From Rhizobium ecuadorense (GTDB lineage: Bacteria; Pseudomonadota; Alphaproteobacteria; Rhizobiales; Rhizobiaceae): a DNA stretch of 57,545 bases. Location: contig NZ_LFIO01000120.1 of the NCBI RefSeq assembly GCF_001187535.1, forward strand, positions 1 to 57,545, given 5' to 3'. This document shows, piece after piece, positions 44,582-54,706 of this stretch. A program made the translations under genes and the position numbers. Each line of letters opens with the position of its first letter. Within the stretch, counting starts at the first letter, position 1. Below the pieces are notes generated by a model. The model was not told where the DNA came from. It searched no databases and was given only the letters and a program-made list of their open reading frames with translations.

Positions 44582-44906
44582 GAGCTACCAGTATTCGTTG
44601 ATCCTGCCGTTATAGCTTTGCCTGCTCGTCTGCACAAATTTAGATATCGAGAGATCAAAAACGGGCGCCTGGAGGAGAGCCGTGGCAGTACCGCATTCGT
44701 ACCGGCTGGTTGTGTCAGACAGCCGAAGACTTGCGGATTCTCTATCATCATGGATGGCCTCGGCTCAGAGAGGGATCGGAGGCTGTCACGTATTTTTTTC
44801 CGCTTTCGGCATGTTAAAGGATGCCAGGCGATCTTGCTGCCAATTATTTTTCTGGCTGCGAGCGACCGCTTTCTGCCGGCACTCAAATTCCCCTGGTGAA
44901 GCAGGG
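44582..44906. other. Unassigned stretch before the ISAs1 remnant
   Basis: 325 bases in which no gene or element was recognised. Confidence 0.25.
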
Positions 44907-45440
44907 CTATCGCATATGAGCGATGATAGAGATGAGGAACTGATCGTCCCACCCTGCCTTCTTGATCTTTCGACGAATGGAGGCCTTATCTGGATGGGCT
45001 CGGATGAGGTTGAGGGCAATCTTTCGTAACAGAGCAATGTTTGCCGGTCCGTGATCCTTACGGTTTCTGGCGGCATCCTCGCGGAACTGGACGTCGAGCA
45101 CCCAGTGCAGTTTGTTTTCGATCTGCCAATGAGTTCTGGTTACCTCGATCAGGGCGGCAGCCGACATGACGGTGGAGAGCAGGAAGTAGCGGACATGGCT
45201 GGTCAGACGGCCATCGGCATGACGGCTTGTGGCCTCGACGGATCCGATGGCCTGCAGGCCGGGGAAGTCGATGTCATTGACGGCGACGATGCAGGCACGG
45301 CGTCTTTCGCAGCGGTCATGGTCATTCTGACGGGCCTCCAAACCCCTGATCGAGTGGCTGAGGGCAGACCCGGAAACGCCGCGAAGCGCGGCGGCCTTTC
45401 GGCCCCCCCCCCGCACGCGCGATCGCGACGAAAGTTTCAA
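44907..45440 (-). pseudogene. ISAs1-family transposase C-terminal fragment
   Basis: The C-terminal part is well preserved: VNDIDFPGLQAIGSVEATSR, VTRTHWQIENKLHWVLDVQF, REDAARNRKDHGPANIALLR and the end WDDQFLISIIAHMR. The N-terminal half is missing and the text before residue 45 does not fit the family. A run of ten C (45403-45412) lies at the broken edge. Confidence 0.75.
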
Positions 45441-45602
45441 GGTCGGCCAGATCGGCCCGCGTTGATACCATGAGTTATGGATACTCGCACTTGTACTGAA
45501 AAAGATCGCCCTTGCCGGCGCCGACCTTGCTTCAGGCCGGCCGGCACCTTCAATCCTTATTTAACTGGCCCTGTATTTGGTATGTGATGGCCGAGGAAGC
45601 AG

Positions 45603-46546
45603 TCAAAAATTTGACCTAGTGATCCATGTTGGATCCTGCGAAGGACGGCGGAGATGGCCCGGTCGCTGAAAAACGAAAACGTCCGGGATTAGATCGTCAT
45701 GCAATGAAGATCTTCGTGTCCACAGCCACGAGAGACGGCACCGGTTGGTTCCGCGAGGCGGTCTAACAGTCCCGGAGGTTCTAGTTCTGAGCTCTCGAAA
45801 ACGCGGGCTACCAGTCCTGCCGGGTTGCATGGACGAAATGTCGTTGATCGTGATCTCCGGGGGCTGGTCTAGTGCATAGACCACGGCTTCAGCCACCGAC
45901 GACGGCGGAATACCCTGCTTGTTGAGCTCTCCGGCGATCTTTCTGCCCGTCTCGTCATGAACCTTGTCGGCCCAGCCGGTATCGATCACGCCAGGGCTGA
46001 TCATAGACACTTGGATCCCGCTACCCACGCCCACCTCCTTCCTGAGGCTTTCGGTAATACCGCGTATGAAGAACTTCGTGGCTCCGTAAACCCCTGCCGC
46101 CTCGCCGACATGAACGCCGGCGATAGAGCTCATATTCAGGATGCGGCCGGACCGGCGCTCCAACATCGACGGCAGCACCGCGGCGATCGCATGCAGATAG
46201 CCACGCAGATTGGTATCATCTTGTTCCAATCGCCGACGGCGGCATCCTTCCAATAGGAAAAGAGCATGAGGCCGGCATTGTTGACCAATATATCGACCGG
46301 GCCGTACGTCGTTGTGGCGAACGCGACGAGGGCCTTGGTACTCTCAAAATCCGTGGCATCAGCAACCTTGTAGCTGGCAATACCTCCCGAACCGGTGATG
46401 TCTTCGACGATCTGACTGAGGCGTTCCTCATTGCGGCCGGCAAGGACGACGCGCGCACCTTTTTCCGCCAATCCTCTGGCGGTCGCCGCTCCAATGCCCG
46501 AGGAAGCCCCTGTGACGATGGCGACCTTGTTTTTCAGATGTGACAT
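45603..46546 (-). pseudogene. Short-chain dehydrogenase (SDR) with a frameshift
   Basis: The start (46546) reads KVAIVTGASSGIGAATARGL and DILVNNAGLMLFSYW up to GDWNKMI; near 46212-46222 the frame shifts to LRGYLHAIAAVLPSML, GRILNMSSIAGVH, the catalytic GVYGATKFFIRGI and ISPGVIDTGW. One missing base restores a full classical SDR, and a second change probably affects the last residues. It lies 6 bases beyond the stop of the intact SDR at 46553-47335, so they were an operon. If the shift is a sequencing error the gene is intact. Confidence 0.8.
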
Positions 46547-46552
46547 GCTCCT

Positions 46553-47335
46553 TCACTGCGGTTGGGTCAATTCGGCTTGCCGCGCGGCTTTGACGGGCTC
46601 GGGGGTCGTCCGGTTTTCCAACACCTGGCGCTTGGTTTCCTGATCTCCGCCGACGATATGGTCGATGCCGTTCATGAGAGCCTCGAACCCCTGCTGGGCG
46701 ACGAGCGTCTTGTCGTTTTTTTGTTGGCCACCGAGCTTCGTACCGCCCATTCCAGCGTTCGCGTGGAAGTCGCTGTTGGTGGCGCCCGGAAGGAGTGCCG
46801 TCACCGTGACCCCGGTCGAGCGCAACTCCTCGCGCAGAGATTCCGCGGACATATAACCAAATGCCTTCGACGGGCCGTAAACGGTTTCGTATGGCGTGGG
46901 CAGGGTCGCCGAAACCGAGGAGGTGATGAGAATCCTGCCGCGGCCGTTCTTGACCATATGTTGGACGACGCGTTTGGCCATATGGACGGTCCCGGTTACA
47001 TTGATCGCAAGCAGGCGAAGCTCATCCTCGAGATCGTTATCGACGAAGGCGCCGCCAATACCGATACCGACGTTCAGAGCCGCGGCTTCCAAGGGGCGCC
47101 CCAGCCCCTGCGTAAAGGTCCAGAACCTCTCGACGCCATCGTACGTCGAGGCATCCGCTTTGAACGGATATGCTTCGGCATCAAGGCTTCGTAGCGCATC
47201 GGCGGCCTCGTTCACCTTGTCGCTTGAGCCTGAAATGGCGACATCGAATCCATTCTTGGCGAATTGTTTGCCAAGCTCGAAGCCTATTCCAGATGAGCCG
47301 CCCGTGATCATTGCGAGTGGTTTATTCCCTGTCAT
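46553..47335 (-). CDS. Short-chain dehydrogenase/reductase
   Basis: A 260-residue classical SDR. The NAD(P)-binding start MITGGSSGIGFELGKQFAKN is followed by LNVGIGIGG, the active-site Ser in ILITSSVSATLP and the Tyr-Lys pair in YETVYGPSKAFGY. Substrate unknown. It lies 467 bases from a divergent SDR gene, and the frameshifted SDR follows it. Confidence 0.88.
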   Translation of the reverse strand: MTGNKPLAMITGGSSGIGFELGKQFAKNGFDVAISGSSDKVNEAADALRSLDAEAYPFKADASTYDGVERFWTFTQGLGRPLEAAALNVGIGIGGAFVDNDLEDELRLLAINVTGTVHMAKRVVQHMVKNGRGRILITSSVSATLPTPYETVYGPSKAFGYMSAESLREELRSTGVTVTALLPGATNSDFHANAGMGGTKLGGQQKNDKTLVAQQGFEALMNGIDHIVGGDQETKRQVLENRTTPEPVKAARQAELTQPQ

Positions 47336-47802
47336 GATTTCACTCCTTTGGTTTGGTCAGCACTACGATCGTCTCGAGGCGCTGGTGACCAAATGCCCGT
47401 GGAGCCGATTGGTTACATGAGCAAAATTGATCGGGGCGGTGAGTGAAAATCATCCACCGATCTGGCAGGGACCAGGAGTGCGTTACCTTTTTGGTCCCGT
47501 CCGCGGTCGAACTGGCCAGGCATTCCCTACGTCACGAAGGCCCTTGAGTGAACACGGCTCATCGGTGCGTGCGATCCCGCTCACTTCAAGTAGCCGTCGC
47601 GCTACCCTATTCTTATAGTGCGATCGAACGGTCGTTCGCAGCCTGCGGATATGATCCGACGACCCAAGCGCCCGAGTAGCGTTGATGGACTTCTCTGCGC
47701 TGGTGCCATCGGCCGGCACGCTTCTCGGAGAAAAATTCCACGGCGACGGCTTGTCCGGCACACCTTCCAGCGGTGACGGTCCAATGACGGGAAAGACAAA
47801 AA
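47336..47802. other. Divergent SDR intergenic region
   Basis: 467 bases between divergent SDR genes. No regulator gene remains. The small palindrome at 47625-47638 is the only regulatory-looking sequence. Confidence 0.3.
47625..47638. promoter_or_regulatory. Small palindrome CGAACG-GT-CGTTCG
   Basis: Six-base perfect arms around gt lie in the divergent region; TetR-type regulators of SDR genes often use operators of this kind. No TetR gene is nearby, so this is tentative. Confidence 0.25.
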
Positions 47803-48654
47803 ATGAGCGAGAGAATGAACAGCGTCGTTGCTCCTGGCCGCGTTGCGGTCATCACGGGAGCTGCGAAGGGCATCGGCTTGGCAATCGCGAGGGCTCTCGC
47901 GGCCCGCGGCATGAAGCTCGCGCTGCTGGATCTCGACGCCGACGCACTTGAGGATGTTACTTCGACACTCGACACGGACATCCTGATCGTGAGCGGCGAC
48001 GTATCAGATTTGTCGGCACTGACCAGGTTGCGGGACGAAACGATTTCGCGGTTTGGCGACGTGGCCGTCCTAGTAAACAACGCGGGCATAACGCAAGGAG
48101 CCGGCCCTTGGGACAATCCTGCAAAGTGGCGACGCCAGATCGATGTAAACTTCGGAGGTGTTCTGGCCGCGCAACACGTCTTCGTGCCCTACATGATCGA
48201 AGCCGGTCGCCAGTCGGCCGTTGTCAACCTCGGCTCCAAGGAAGGTATTACGACTCCTCCAGGTAACGCCGCATATTCGGTGGCGAAGGCAGCTGTCAAA
48301 GTCCTGACCGAACAGCTGTCGCACGAGCTTCTGAAGGAGACGGGAGGTCGTGTTTCGGCTCATCTCCTCGTCCCTGGCTACACGTGGACACCCATGAACA
48401 CCGCACTCAAGCCGCAGGGCATTGCGAAACCCGATGAGGCATGGACCGCAGAGCAACTGGTGGAATACTTCCTGGTCCGTCTGCTCGACGAGAATTTTTA
48501 CATCATCTGTCCGGATAACGCGGTTACGTCTGCGATCGATGCCAGAAGGATCCGCTGGGCGGCCGACGACATGATCCTGAACCGGCCGGCGCTTTCACGC
48601 TGGCACCCCGACTGGATGGATAAACTCGCAGCCTGGTTGAAGTCAGGTCACTGA
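47803..48654 (+). CDS. Short-chain dehydrogenase/reductase
   Basis: A 283-residue SDR: VAVITGAAKGIGLAIARALA, VLVNNAGITQG, VVNLGSKEGIT and the Tyr-Lys in NAAYSVAKAAVKVLTEQL. A C-terminal extension (about residues 240-283) is longer than in minimal SDRs. The ribosome site GGAAAG lies 6 bases before ATG. A RibD-like reductase gene follows 31 bases later, probably in the same transcript. Confidence 0.88.
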   Translation: MSERMNSVVAPGRVAVITGAAKGIGLAIARALAARGMKLALLDLDADALEDVTSTLDTDILIVSGDVSDLSALTRLRDETISRFGDVAVLVNNAGITQGAGPWDNPAKWRRQIDVNFGGVLAAQHVFVPYMIEAGRQSAVVNLGSKEGITTPPGNAAYSVAKAAVKVLTEQLSHELLKETGGRVSAHLLVPGYTWTPMNTALKPQGIAKPDEAWTAEQLVEYFLVRLLDENFYIICPDNAVTSAIDARRIRWAADDMILNRPALSRWHPDWMDKLAAWLKSGH

Positions 48655-48685
48655 CGGTGGAATGTTTGTAGAGGAGAGTAATCCA

Positions 48686-49387
48686 ATGCCCAGACCCTAT
48701 GTAATCTGTCACATGATGTCGCCGCTGGATGGCCGATTGATCGTCAATGATTGGGCCGAGGCAACCGGCCATTCGGTCGATGAGCTCGTGAAGATCTATG
48801 ACGGCCTGCATGAGAAGATCGGTGCCGACGCCTGGCTTTCGGGAAGAGCGACGGGAGAAGAGTTCGCGGACGCCGTCGACCGCCCCTATCAAGCAACCGG
48901 CACAGCCGCGCGACCGATCCATATCGCCAACCCGGACGCCGGCGAGTTCGCTGTCATCGTGGATAAGGACGGTCGGCTACGCTGGGACAAGAGCGACATT
49001 GAGGGAGCTCACCTTGTGGTCCTGACAGGATCTGACGTGGATGATGCTTACCTGGCGGGCCTCACCCAGGCTGGCGTTTCCTATATCGTCTCGGAGAAAG
49101 ATGGCGTCGATCTGAAAAACGCGCTCGACCTTCTTGGAACCGAGTTCGGTGTGAAGCGCTTGATGCTGGAAGGCGGGGCGCAAACCAATGGCCATTTCTT
49201 GAAGGCGGGTCTTGTTGACGAGGTCAGCCTGGTCATCTTCCCTGCGATCGGAGGCAAGTCGAGTACACCGGCCATATTCGAGGGCGGCGAGGATGGGCTT
49301 GACGGCAGGGCGAGGCTCACGTTTATCAGCGCCGAAGCCGCTGGCCTCGGCTCCGTGCATCTGAGATATCGCGTTGGACGTCCATAA
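48686..49387 (+). CDS. RibD C-terminal / dihydrofolate-reductase-like oxidoreductase
   Basis: Read from ATG 48686 (MPRPYVICHMMSPLDGR) with GAGGAGAG upstream; 233 residues. The family signature is the N-terminal MSPLDGRL stretch and the NADPH-binding GVKRLMLEGGAQTNGHFLK with VDEVSLVIFPAIGG. Such stand-alone RibD-C proteins reduce pyrimidine-like or other small substrates; most are uncharacterised. It is downstream of the SDR gene on the same strand. Confidence 0.82.
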   Translation: MPRPYVICHMMSPLDGRLIVNDWAEATGHSVDELVKIYDGLHEKIGADAWLSGRATGEEFADAVDRPYQATGTAARPIHIANPDAGEFAVIVDKDGRLRWDKSDIEGAHLVVLTGSDVDDAYLAGLTQAGVSYIVSEKDGVDLKNALDLLGTEFGVKRLMLEGGAQTNGHFLKAGLVDEVSLVIFPAIGGKSSTPAIFEGGEDGLDGRARLTFISAEAAGLGSVHLRYRVGRP

Positions 49388-49409
49388 GAGACGTCCATAG
49401 GAGAAGATT

Positions 49410-49532
49410 GTGGAAGGGCTCCCTCCTGCCGTCGTCGAAATGATCGTCGAGGAGCAGGGCGCGATACTCCTGAGCAAGCAACCTAGTTTCGAGATCATCG
49501 CGCAGCGCAGAGAGCCGGAAGAACTGGCGTAG
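49410..49532 (+). CDS. Possible 40-residue acidic peptide
   Basis: A GTG at 49410 follows AGGAGAA by 3 bases and opens a 40-residue frame rich in Glu (VVEMIVEEQGAILL, RREPEELA). No family. The spacing is tight, so it may be chance or the tail of a lost gene. Confidence 0.2.
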   Translation: MEGLPPAVVEMIVEEQGAILLSKQPSFEIIAQRREPEELA

Positions 49533-50018
49533 TCTGCCCGTGGTGTCTCTCCGATTAGGCGGTGTGATGAACGGTATGTGACGCCGACATTAATGCCCGC
49601 GGCGGTGACCGCGATATGAGCGTCAAGGCGTTGCTCGAGTGCAGCTCGACAAACAAACAAGGTGAGACGCGTATTGCCGCACGTAACGATGCTCCCCACA
49701 AAAATGTCGGGCCTACTACACCTGCTGTCAGGTTTGTCAGGTGCGCGCCATGGTGCTGTTCCGCCCGACTTCCTACCGCGCTCTCGTGGAAGTCCTTGAA
49801 GCATAGGCACAAGATTCCTTCTGAGGCTCGATCCGGCCAGAGTGGCATGAGTCTTGAAACTTTCTCGTCGCGCGGCGGCAGCTGTCTTCTCCCGAGAAAG
49901 CGCGCGAGTCAAAGTCGAATTGCAGGTGAACGCATGGTGACGCAGTAGAACTTTGTGGATGCGGTTCGACCCGGGGAGAACAAAACTCCGGGCAGAGGTT
50001 TGGGAGGGTTGTTTGTCT
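49533..50018. other. Unassigned region before the multicopper oxidase
   Basis: 486 bases with no recognised gene; the promoter of the oxidase gene should lie in the last part. Confidence 0.3.
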
Positions 50019-51963
50019 GTGTCTGACAAAATTGCGATCTTCGGTATGGCGAGCGTTTTTTCGGTCACCCATGCGCTATTCGCAGTCGCTCAAGAGGCCA
50101 GGGCCGTGACTAACCCCCTGGCCTATATGCTGCAACCTATCACAAAATCCCAGGGGATGCTGAAAACCTTCGAACAAAGCCGGGAGACATTTCCGGGCGA
50201 GGTTCTGCTCGATATGAACGCTACCTATCTCGACCGACAGATCTACAATCCGGCCACGGCGCGCTACGACCACGTTAAACTGCGCGGCTATCAAGACGCC
50301 CGCCAGACCGGCTTATCCGGTGCCGACACGCCATTGGTTGGACCGACCATCGATCTACGGCCCGGTCAGACGGTGCGGGTAACGCTTCACAACCTGTTCC
50401 CTCAGGATTCCACCTGCGGCATCGGCGGTGGCAGTGCCAATACCCCCCATTGCTTCAACGGTACCAACCTGCATTCGCACGGTCTCTGGGTAAATCCGTC
50501 TGGCAATGGCGATAATGTGCTGATCTCAATCCGTCCCGGCGTTTCGTTCCAATATGAATACAACATCGCCGTTGAGCATCCCGCCGGCACCTTCTGGTAT
50601 CACCCACACCTACACGGATCAACCGCATTGCAGGTGTCGAGTGGCATGTCCGGGGCGTTGATCATCCGTGGCGATCGCATGCCGACACCGACCGAGACTG
50701 GCGATATCGACCGCCTATTGAAGCGGCCGGGCGGCTCCGATATCGCCGAACGGGTTTTGGTGCTACAGCAGATTCAATATGCTTGCACCGATAACAATGG
50801 CGACATCACTTATGATTGCCAGCCAGGACAGGTGGGCGGCATCGAAAGCTACGATCAGTTCGGACCTGGCAGTTGGCCGGCTTCGGGCCGCTTCACCAGC
50901 GTCAACGGCCAGGTGCTTGGTCAGTTGGCATCAGCGGAGGCTGGCTCGGTCGAGCGGTGGCGGATGATACACGCCGGGGTTCGCGACACCATCAATTTCG
51001 AAATCCGGCGCAAGACCGGGACGACCGCGTTCCGCACGCTTGCGGCAGCGGACACCGACAGATGGATCGACCAGAATTGCGGCAAGGATACTATTCCGTA
51101 TGGGGTGGTGGCCCAGGACGGGCTGACAATGGCGCAGGTGCAGATGCGGCAGCAAGCGATCCTGCAACCGGGCTACCGCGTTGACGCGCTGGTGGTGTTG
51201 CCAGGAGCGGGTGACTACTGCATCATCGATGGCGCCGCACCGGCAGCGGCCAGCGTCAACCAGGAGGCTCCAAGCCGACGGCTTCTCGGCATAGTCACTG
51301 CAGTAGGCGGCCATGCCGTCAATGGCGAGATCGGCACCTATCTGCAGGATTGGCTGATTTCGGCGGCTGAGCGCACGATGTCACAGAATGTCGCCGGCAA
51401 GGTTATCGATGACCTCAAGAACGAGATGTCGCTCTCAAGCTTTATTCCCCATCCGGACATCGACGCGGGCGAGGTCACCGGCGAGCAGCAACTGGTGTTT
51501 AACATCGATGTGAAACAGCCGGGTGCCGCCTTCTTCGAGGTTGACGGCAAACCTTATGATCCCAACCGCATCGACCGGACGTTGCCGCTGAGCGGAGTCG
51601 ACGAATGGACGCTCCGCTCGGATTTCGTCAGCCACCCATTCCATATCCATGTCAATCTCGTTTCAGATCATCAAAATTGTCGATGCGGCCGGCAACGATG
51701 TCAGCGCGCTTGGCGCCGATGACGACGGCGATCCGCAATATCCAGGCTTGAAAAATGTCTGGAAGGACACGCTGTGGATCAAGAATCCCGGCACCGATCC
51801 GTCGGCGCGCTACACGATCACCGTGCGGACGCACTACCAGCGCTATATCGGCGAGTTCGTTCTGCATTGCCACATCCTCGATCATGAGGACCAGGGCATG
51901 ATGCAGAACATCAGGATCACCCTGCCGGACGGCCAGGGTGGCACCGTTTCCGGCCATCATTAG
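50019..51963 (+). pseudogene. Multicopper oxidase with one late frameshift
   Basis: From GTG 50019 (ribosome site GGGAGG) the protein has a possible signal peptide (IAIFGMASVFSVTHALFAVA) and three cupredoxin domains. Copper sites are LHSHGLWVN, TFWYHPHLHGS, HPFHIHVN and, after a frame change at about 51658-51665, HCHILDHEDQGMM. The frame from 49953 ends at 51722; the rest continues in the frame of 51649-51963. One extra base (ctcg for ccg after HIHVN) explains it. It would oxidise phenols or metals with oxygen in the periplasm. All four copper motifs survive, so the break is recent, programmed, or a sequencing error. Confidence 0.85.
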
Positions 51964-51989
51964 GGCGTCGATCGCCATTGGGAGGAACT

Positions 51990-52382
51990 ATGAGCTTCAC
52001 TGGCACTTGGAGTTATCGCAGCCTGATCAACAATCCCGATTTATCGGTTGATTTCAATGCACTGGAATTTGGCCAGGGAACGCTGGTGCTGACCGAGTTG
52101 GCTCGGCGCAAGGTCGGCGGAACCATTGGTGGGCCCGGGTGGTCGCTGGAATTGACCGGTACGGTGCGTCCGGGAGACCCTGTCGAGCTGCAATTCACTG
52201 GAAAGGGCGATGTGGCCGGCGAGACCTGGATCTACAGCTATCGCGGCTACATCGTGCCGAACTGGCCGAATGGCGTCGATCAAAGGGACGCCATTGTCGG
52301 TAGCATCGTCCGCGACGTCCCGCATTCGCATGGGGTCGCCGCAGCCGGCTACGTTGCCTCCTGGTATGCCGTGCGACAGTGA
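51990..52382 (+). CDS. Small beta-rich protein paired with the multicopper oxidase
   Basis: Start ATG 51990 (MSFTGTWSYRSL) has GGAGG 6 bases upstream. The 130-residue product alternates short strands (LVLTELARRKVGGTIGG, WSLELTGTVRPGDPVELQF, WIYSYRGYIVPNW), suggesting a beta-barrel of lipocalin or avidin-like type. No signal peptide was seen. It follows the oxidase by 26 bases on the same strand, so it is probably a partner of that enzyme; I recall no named family. Confidence 0.6.
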   Translation: MSFTGTWSYRSLINNPDLSVDFNALEFGQGTLVLTELARRKVGGTIGGPGWSLELTGTVRPGDPVELQFTGKGDVAGETWIYSYRGYIVPNWPNGVDQRDAIVGSIVRDVPHSHGVAAAGYVASWYAVRQ

Positions 52383-52439
52383 TGCTCCAGCATTTGCCGC
52401 AGCTCGAAGACATTCGGATCAACATTCACCGGCCAGGGT

Positions 52440-53127
52440 CTGGGTCGACGGACCGATGCCTCACATTTGAACCGCGTGCTCTGGCGGTTCAGCGGGATGT
52501 GCTGCCCGAACTTGTCGAACACGATCGTCGCCAGCAACTGAGGGCCGATGAAGCCGCGCGGGCGTCGCATGGAACGGTGCGGGAGCCTGACTGATCGCCT
52601 CGCAATCGCGGCAGGTAAATTTCTCGCGCACCGTCTCGATCACCTTGAATCGGCGCGGGATATCCTCCAGCGTTTCCGTCACATCCTCGCCCAGCTTCGA
52701 CAGCCGCGAGCCGCCACAGCAGGCACATGCCGTCGGCGCTTCGATGACGATGCGTGCGCGCTCGACGTCTTTGGGCCACGCCTTGCGCACTGGACGCTTG
52801 CGGGCGAAGGCGCGCACGGACTGTGTTCTGACTGCGGCCTCTTGGACGCTCAGTTCGTCCTCGGCGGCCTACGCCACGAGCTCTTCGAGCTGCAAATTCC
52901 AACTGATCGATCAGCCGCTGCGTGCGCTCGCGGCGCGGCCCGTGCTTCTCGCGCTCCAGCTTGCCGATCAGCAACTGCAAATGCACGTTGAGCGCCTCAA
53001 TGCTCGACAGCCGCGCCTTCGCGTTGGCCGCTTCCGCCTCAGCTTGCAGCCGCGCAGCACGTTCGGCCAGCAGCGCCGGATGAGCGCTGGCAAGGTCCGA
53101 TGGCAGGGTAAGCGGCGGCAATGTCAT
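52440..53127 (-). pseudogene. IS66 transposase (TnpC) N-terminal remnant
   Basis: The first frame gives LLAERAARLQAEAEAANAKA and LLIGKLEREKHGPRRERTQR. After a frame change it gives RKRPVRKAWPKDVERARIVI, CGGSRLSKLGEDVTETLEDI and KFTCRDCEAISQAPAPFH, and then the third frame IVFDKFGQHIPLNRQ: the leucine zipper and zinc-finger part of IS66 TnpC. The DDE catalytic part is absent. Confidence 0.75.
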
Positions 53128-53174
53128 AACGACATTGAATCAGATTTCTCAACAATCTCAATGCAAAAATTGAG

Positions 53175-53462
53175 TCAAACCCGGCTGGGGCGCCAGGTTT
53201 CCTGCCGTGCGCGCCAGTCAATTCCCTCCAGCGACAACGCATGTTGATGCCCCTCCTGGTGAGGCTGAATGATTCTCAGATCGAGTTGATGAATGGTACG
53301 GTTGCGAAGGTCGCGAACCGCGTTGACGACCGCCGGGGAATTTTGGAACAAATATGCTCCGGTTGATTGCTGGTCGATGAGCAGGCGCTTCCGCCTGATT
53401 TGAACGTAAATCCAATTGACGGGAATATCGAGCCTGGCGGCAAGTTGTACGGCGCTGAGCAA
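53175..53462 (-). pseudogene. C-terminal fragment of a recombinase with helix-turn-helix
   Basis: A 95-residue frame MLSAVQLAARLDIPVNWIYV (HTH), RRKRLLIDQQSTGAYLF, LRNRTIHQLDLRIIQPHQ resembles the C-terminal DNA-binding end of large serine recombinases of rhizobial mobile elements. The catalytic part is absent. It pairs with the remnant at 53595-53770. Confidence 0.4.
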
Positions 53463-53594
53463 ACTAGGTTCGTGTGTCCATCTGTTGCGCTGTGCCTTTA
53501 CCTAGATGCCCGCTGCAGGCGAAGGCGTTGCACAGTGATTGGCAAAACCTTCTCCTCACAATTGGGCGAATGGTGTCCTTCGCGCGTCAGTATT

Positions 53595-53770
53595 TCAGGC
53601 TTCGACATATCCCTGTGTCGCAGACACGGGTATCAGCAAGGTCGATCCACCACGATGTTCAACCTCATACGACGGCGCGAAGTTGCCGCCTCTACGTCCC
53701 ACCTCACGGATCACATTAAAGGAGCGTCCAAATAACGGATGGCTCGGATCCAGCACCTCGATCTTGTCCG
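53595..53770 (-). pseudogene. DUF5372-like accessory protein remnant of a serine-recombinase element
   Basis: The minus strand reads EVLDPSHPLFGRSFNVIREV, GRRGGNFAPSYEVEHRGGST and LLIPVSATQGYVEA, like small accessory proteins encoded beside serine recombinases in mobile elements (the 'HPLFG' family, DUF5372-like by recollection). N-terminus unclear, catalytic partner lost. Confidence 0.45.
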
Positions 53771-53787
53771 GTGATGATTCGTCAGAC

Positions 53788-54025
53788 TCACAAGCAGGGA
53801 TATTTCTGTAGACCTTCGAGCAGATAACAGAGCTGCGCCGGTGTGATCACCACCGTGCCGTCAGCGGCTGACGGCCAGATGAAGCGGCCGCGCTCCAGCT
53901 TCTTCGTGAACAGACAAGCGCCCTGGCCGTCACGCTAGATAAACCTTCCTCGCTCCAATTTTTTCGTGAACAGGCAGGCCCCCTGGCATCGTGCCAAACG
54001 ACCTTGATCAGATCGCCGCGTTTGC
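53788..54025 (-). pseudogene. Chimeric IS66 TnpB remnant
   Basis: The text reads GKRGDLIKVVWHDARG then ACLFTKKLERGRFI and a stop (53935-53937), and directly afterwards DGQGACLFTKKLERGRFIWP, then AADGTVVITPAQLCYLLEGL to a stop at 53788. The block ACLFTKKLERGRFI occurs twice in a row with different codons, as if two different IS66 tnpB genes were joined at the same conserved site. Out of use as a gene. Confidence 0.6.
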
Positions 54026-54238
54026 CCCAAGGCGGCGCATCCTCGGATGCTTACTTTTGTCCGGAAAGCTTGCCGTTTTGGCCGCATTGAACTCATCAAA
54101 TAAGGATTTGCGCCGCGCGGACGAGCACGCGGCGCTTTTATTCGGCAGGGAAAGCAGCTTCGTCTAAGCCTTTGGCCATATTCGATGAATTCTTGCTCCA
54201 CAATCTCTGACGGGCCAGCGCCGGCAGGGCAGAGGAGA
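54026..54238. other. Short unassigned stretch 3' of rhizavidin
   Basis: 213 bases with no recognised gene between the tnpB remnant and rhizavidin. Confidence 0.25.
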
Positions 54239-54706
54239 TTAATCCTTCAAGAGGCTTTTGTTCTCAGTCATCGGCACGTACTGGAAAGTGTCTTGTCCTT
54301 GCTCAATGGCCGGACCGGAGCCGCCTTCGTAAGCGAGGTTCCAGCTCGTGACTATCTCAGTGTTGTTGCCGTTGACCTGTGCGTAGCCGGTCCATCCGGT
54401 TGCGGAATTGCAGTTCTCCGTCGAATTGTTCCAGCCGACCGAAAATGCGATGAACGTCCCGTTTACCCTTCCTGTTAGCGGATAGGGCGAGTTCTGGCAT
54501 CCGGTGCCCTGGGCTCTGTTTACATATTGGCCGGAGACATTTCCGAACGAGTCGACTTGAATGATCATCGTCGAGCCGGACTGGTTCTGCCAACTGCTGG
54601 AAGCCGATGCGATGCTTGAAAAATCCTTGAAGTTGCTTGCATCGAAAGCAAAAGCTGAGGTTGCTACAGCAAACACAAGTGCTGCAACTGCAGTAGTACG
54701 GATCAT
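54239..54706 (-). CDS. Rhizavidin (biotin-binding avidin-family protein)
   Basis: The product is rhizavidin, the dimeric biotin-binding protein described from R. etli CFN42. Start chosen at ATG 54706 (MIRTTAVAALVFAVATSAFA) with AGGAGG just upstream; the longer frame from 54778 adds 24 residues and gives the 179-residue form reported earlier, as I recall. After the signal peptide comes FDASNFKDFSSIASASSSWQ and the avidin barrel with a disulfide-type Cys pair (TGCQNSPYPL; TENCNSATGW). As I recall the CFN42 protein ends VPTTENKSLLKD; here it is VPMTENKSLLKD, one substitution. It binds biotin outside the cytoplasm; its role in symbiosis is unknown. Confidence 0.97.
   Translation of the reverse strand: MIRTTAVAALVFAVATSAFAFDASNFKDFSSIASASSSWQNQSGSTMIIQVDSFGNVSGQYVNRAQGTGCQNSPYPLTGRVNGTFIAFSVGWNNSTENCNSATGWTGYAQVNGNNTEIVTSWNLAYEGGSGPAIEQGQDTFQYVPMTENKSLLKD

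Noticed and set aside
44536..44952. A 138-codon minus-strand frame
   Set aside because: No ribosome site, no motif, and it lies in a patchy region beside the ISAs1 remnant.
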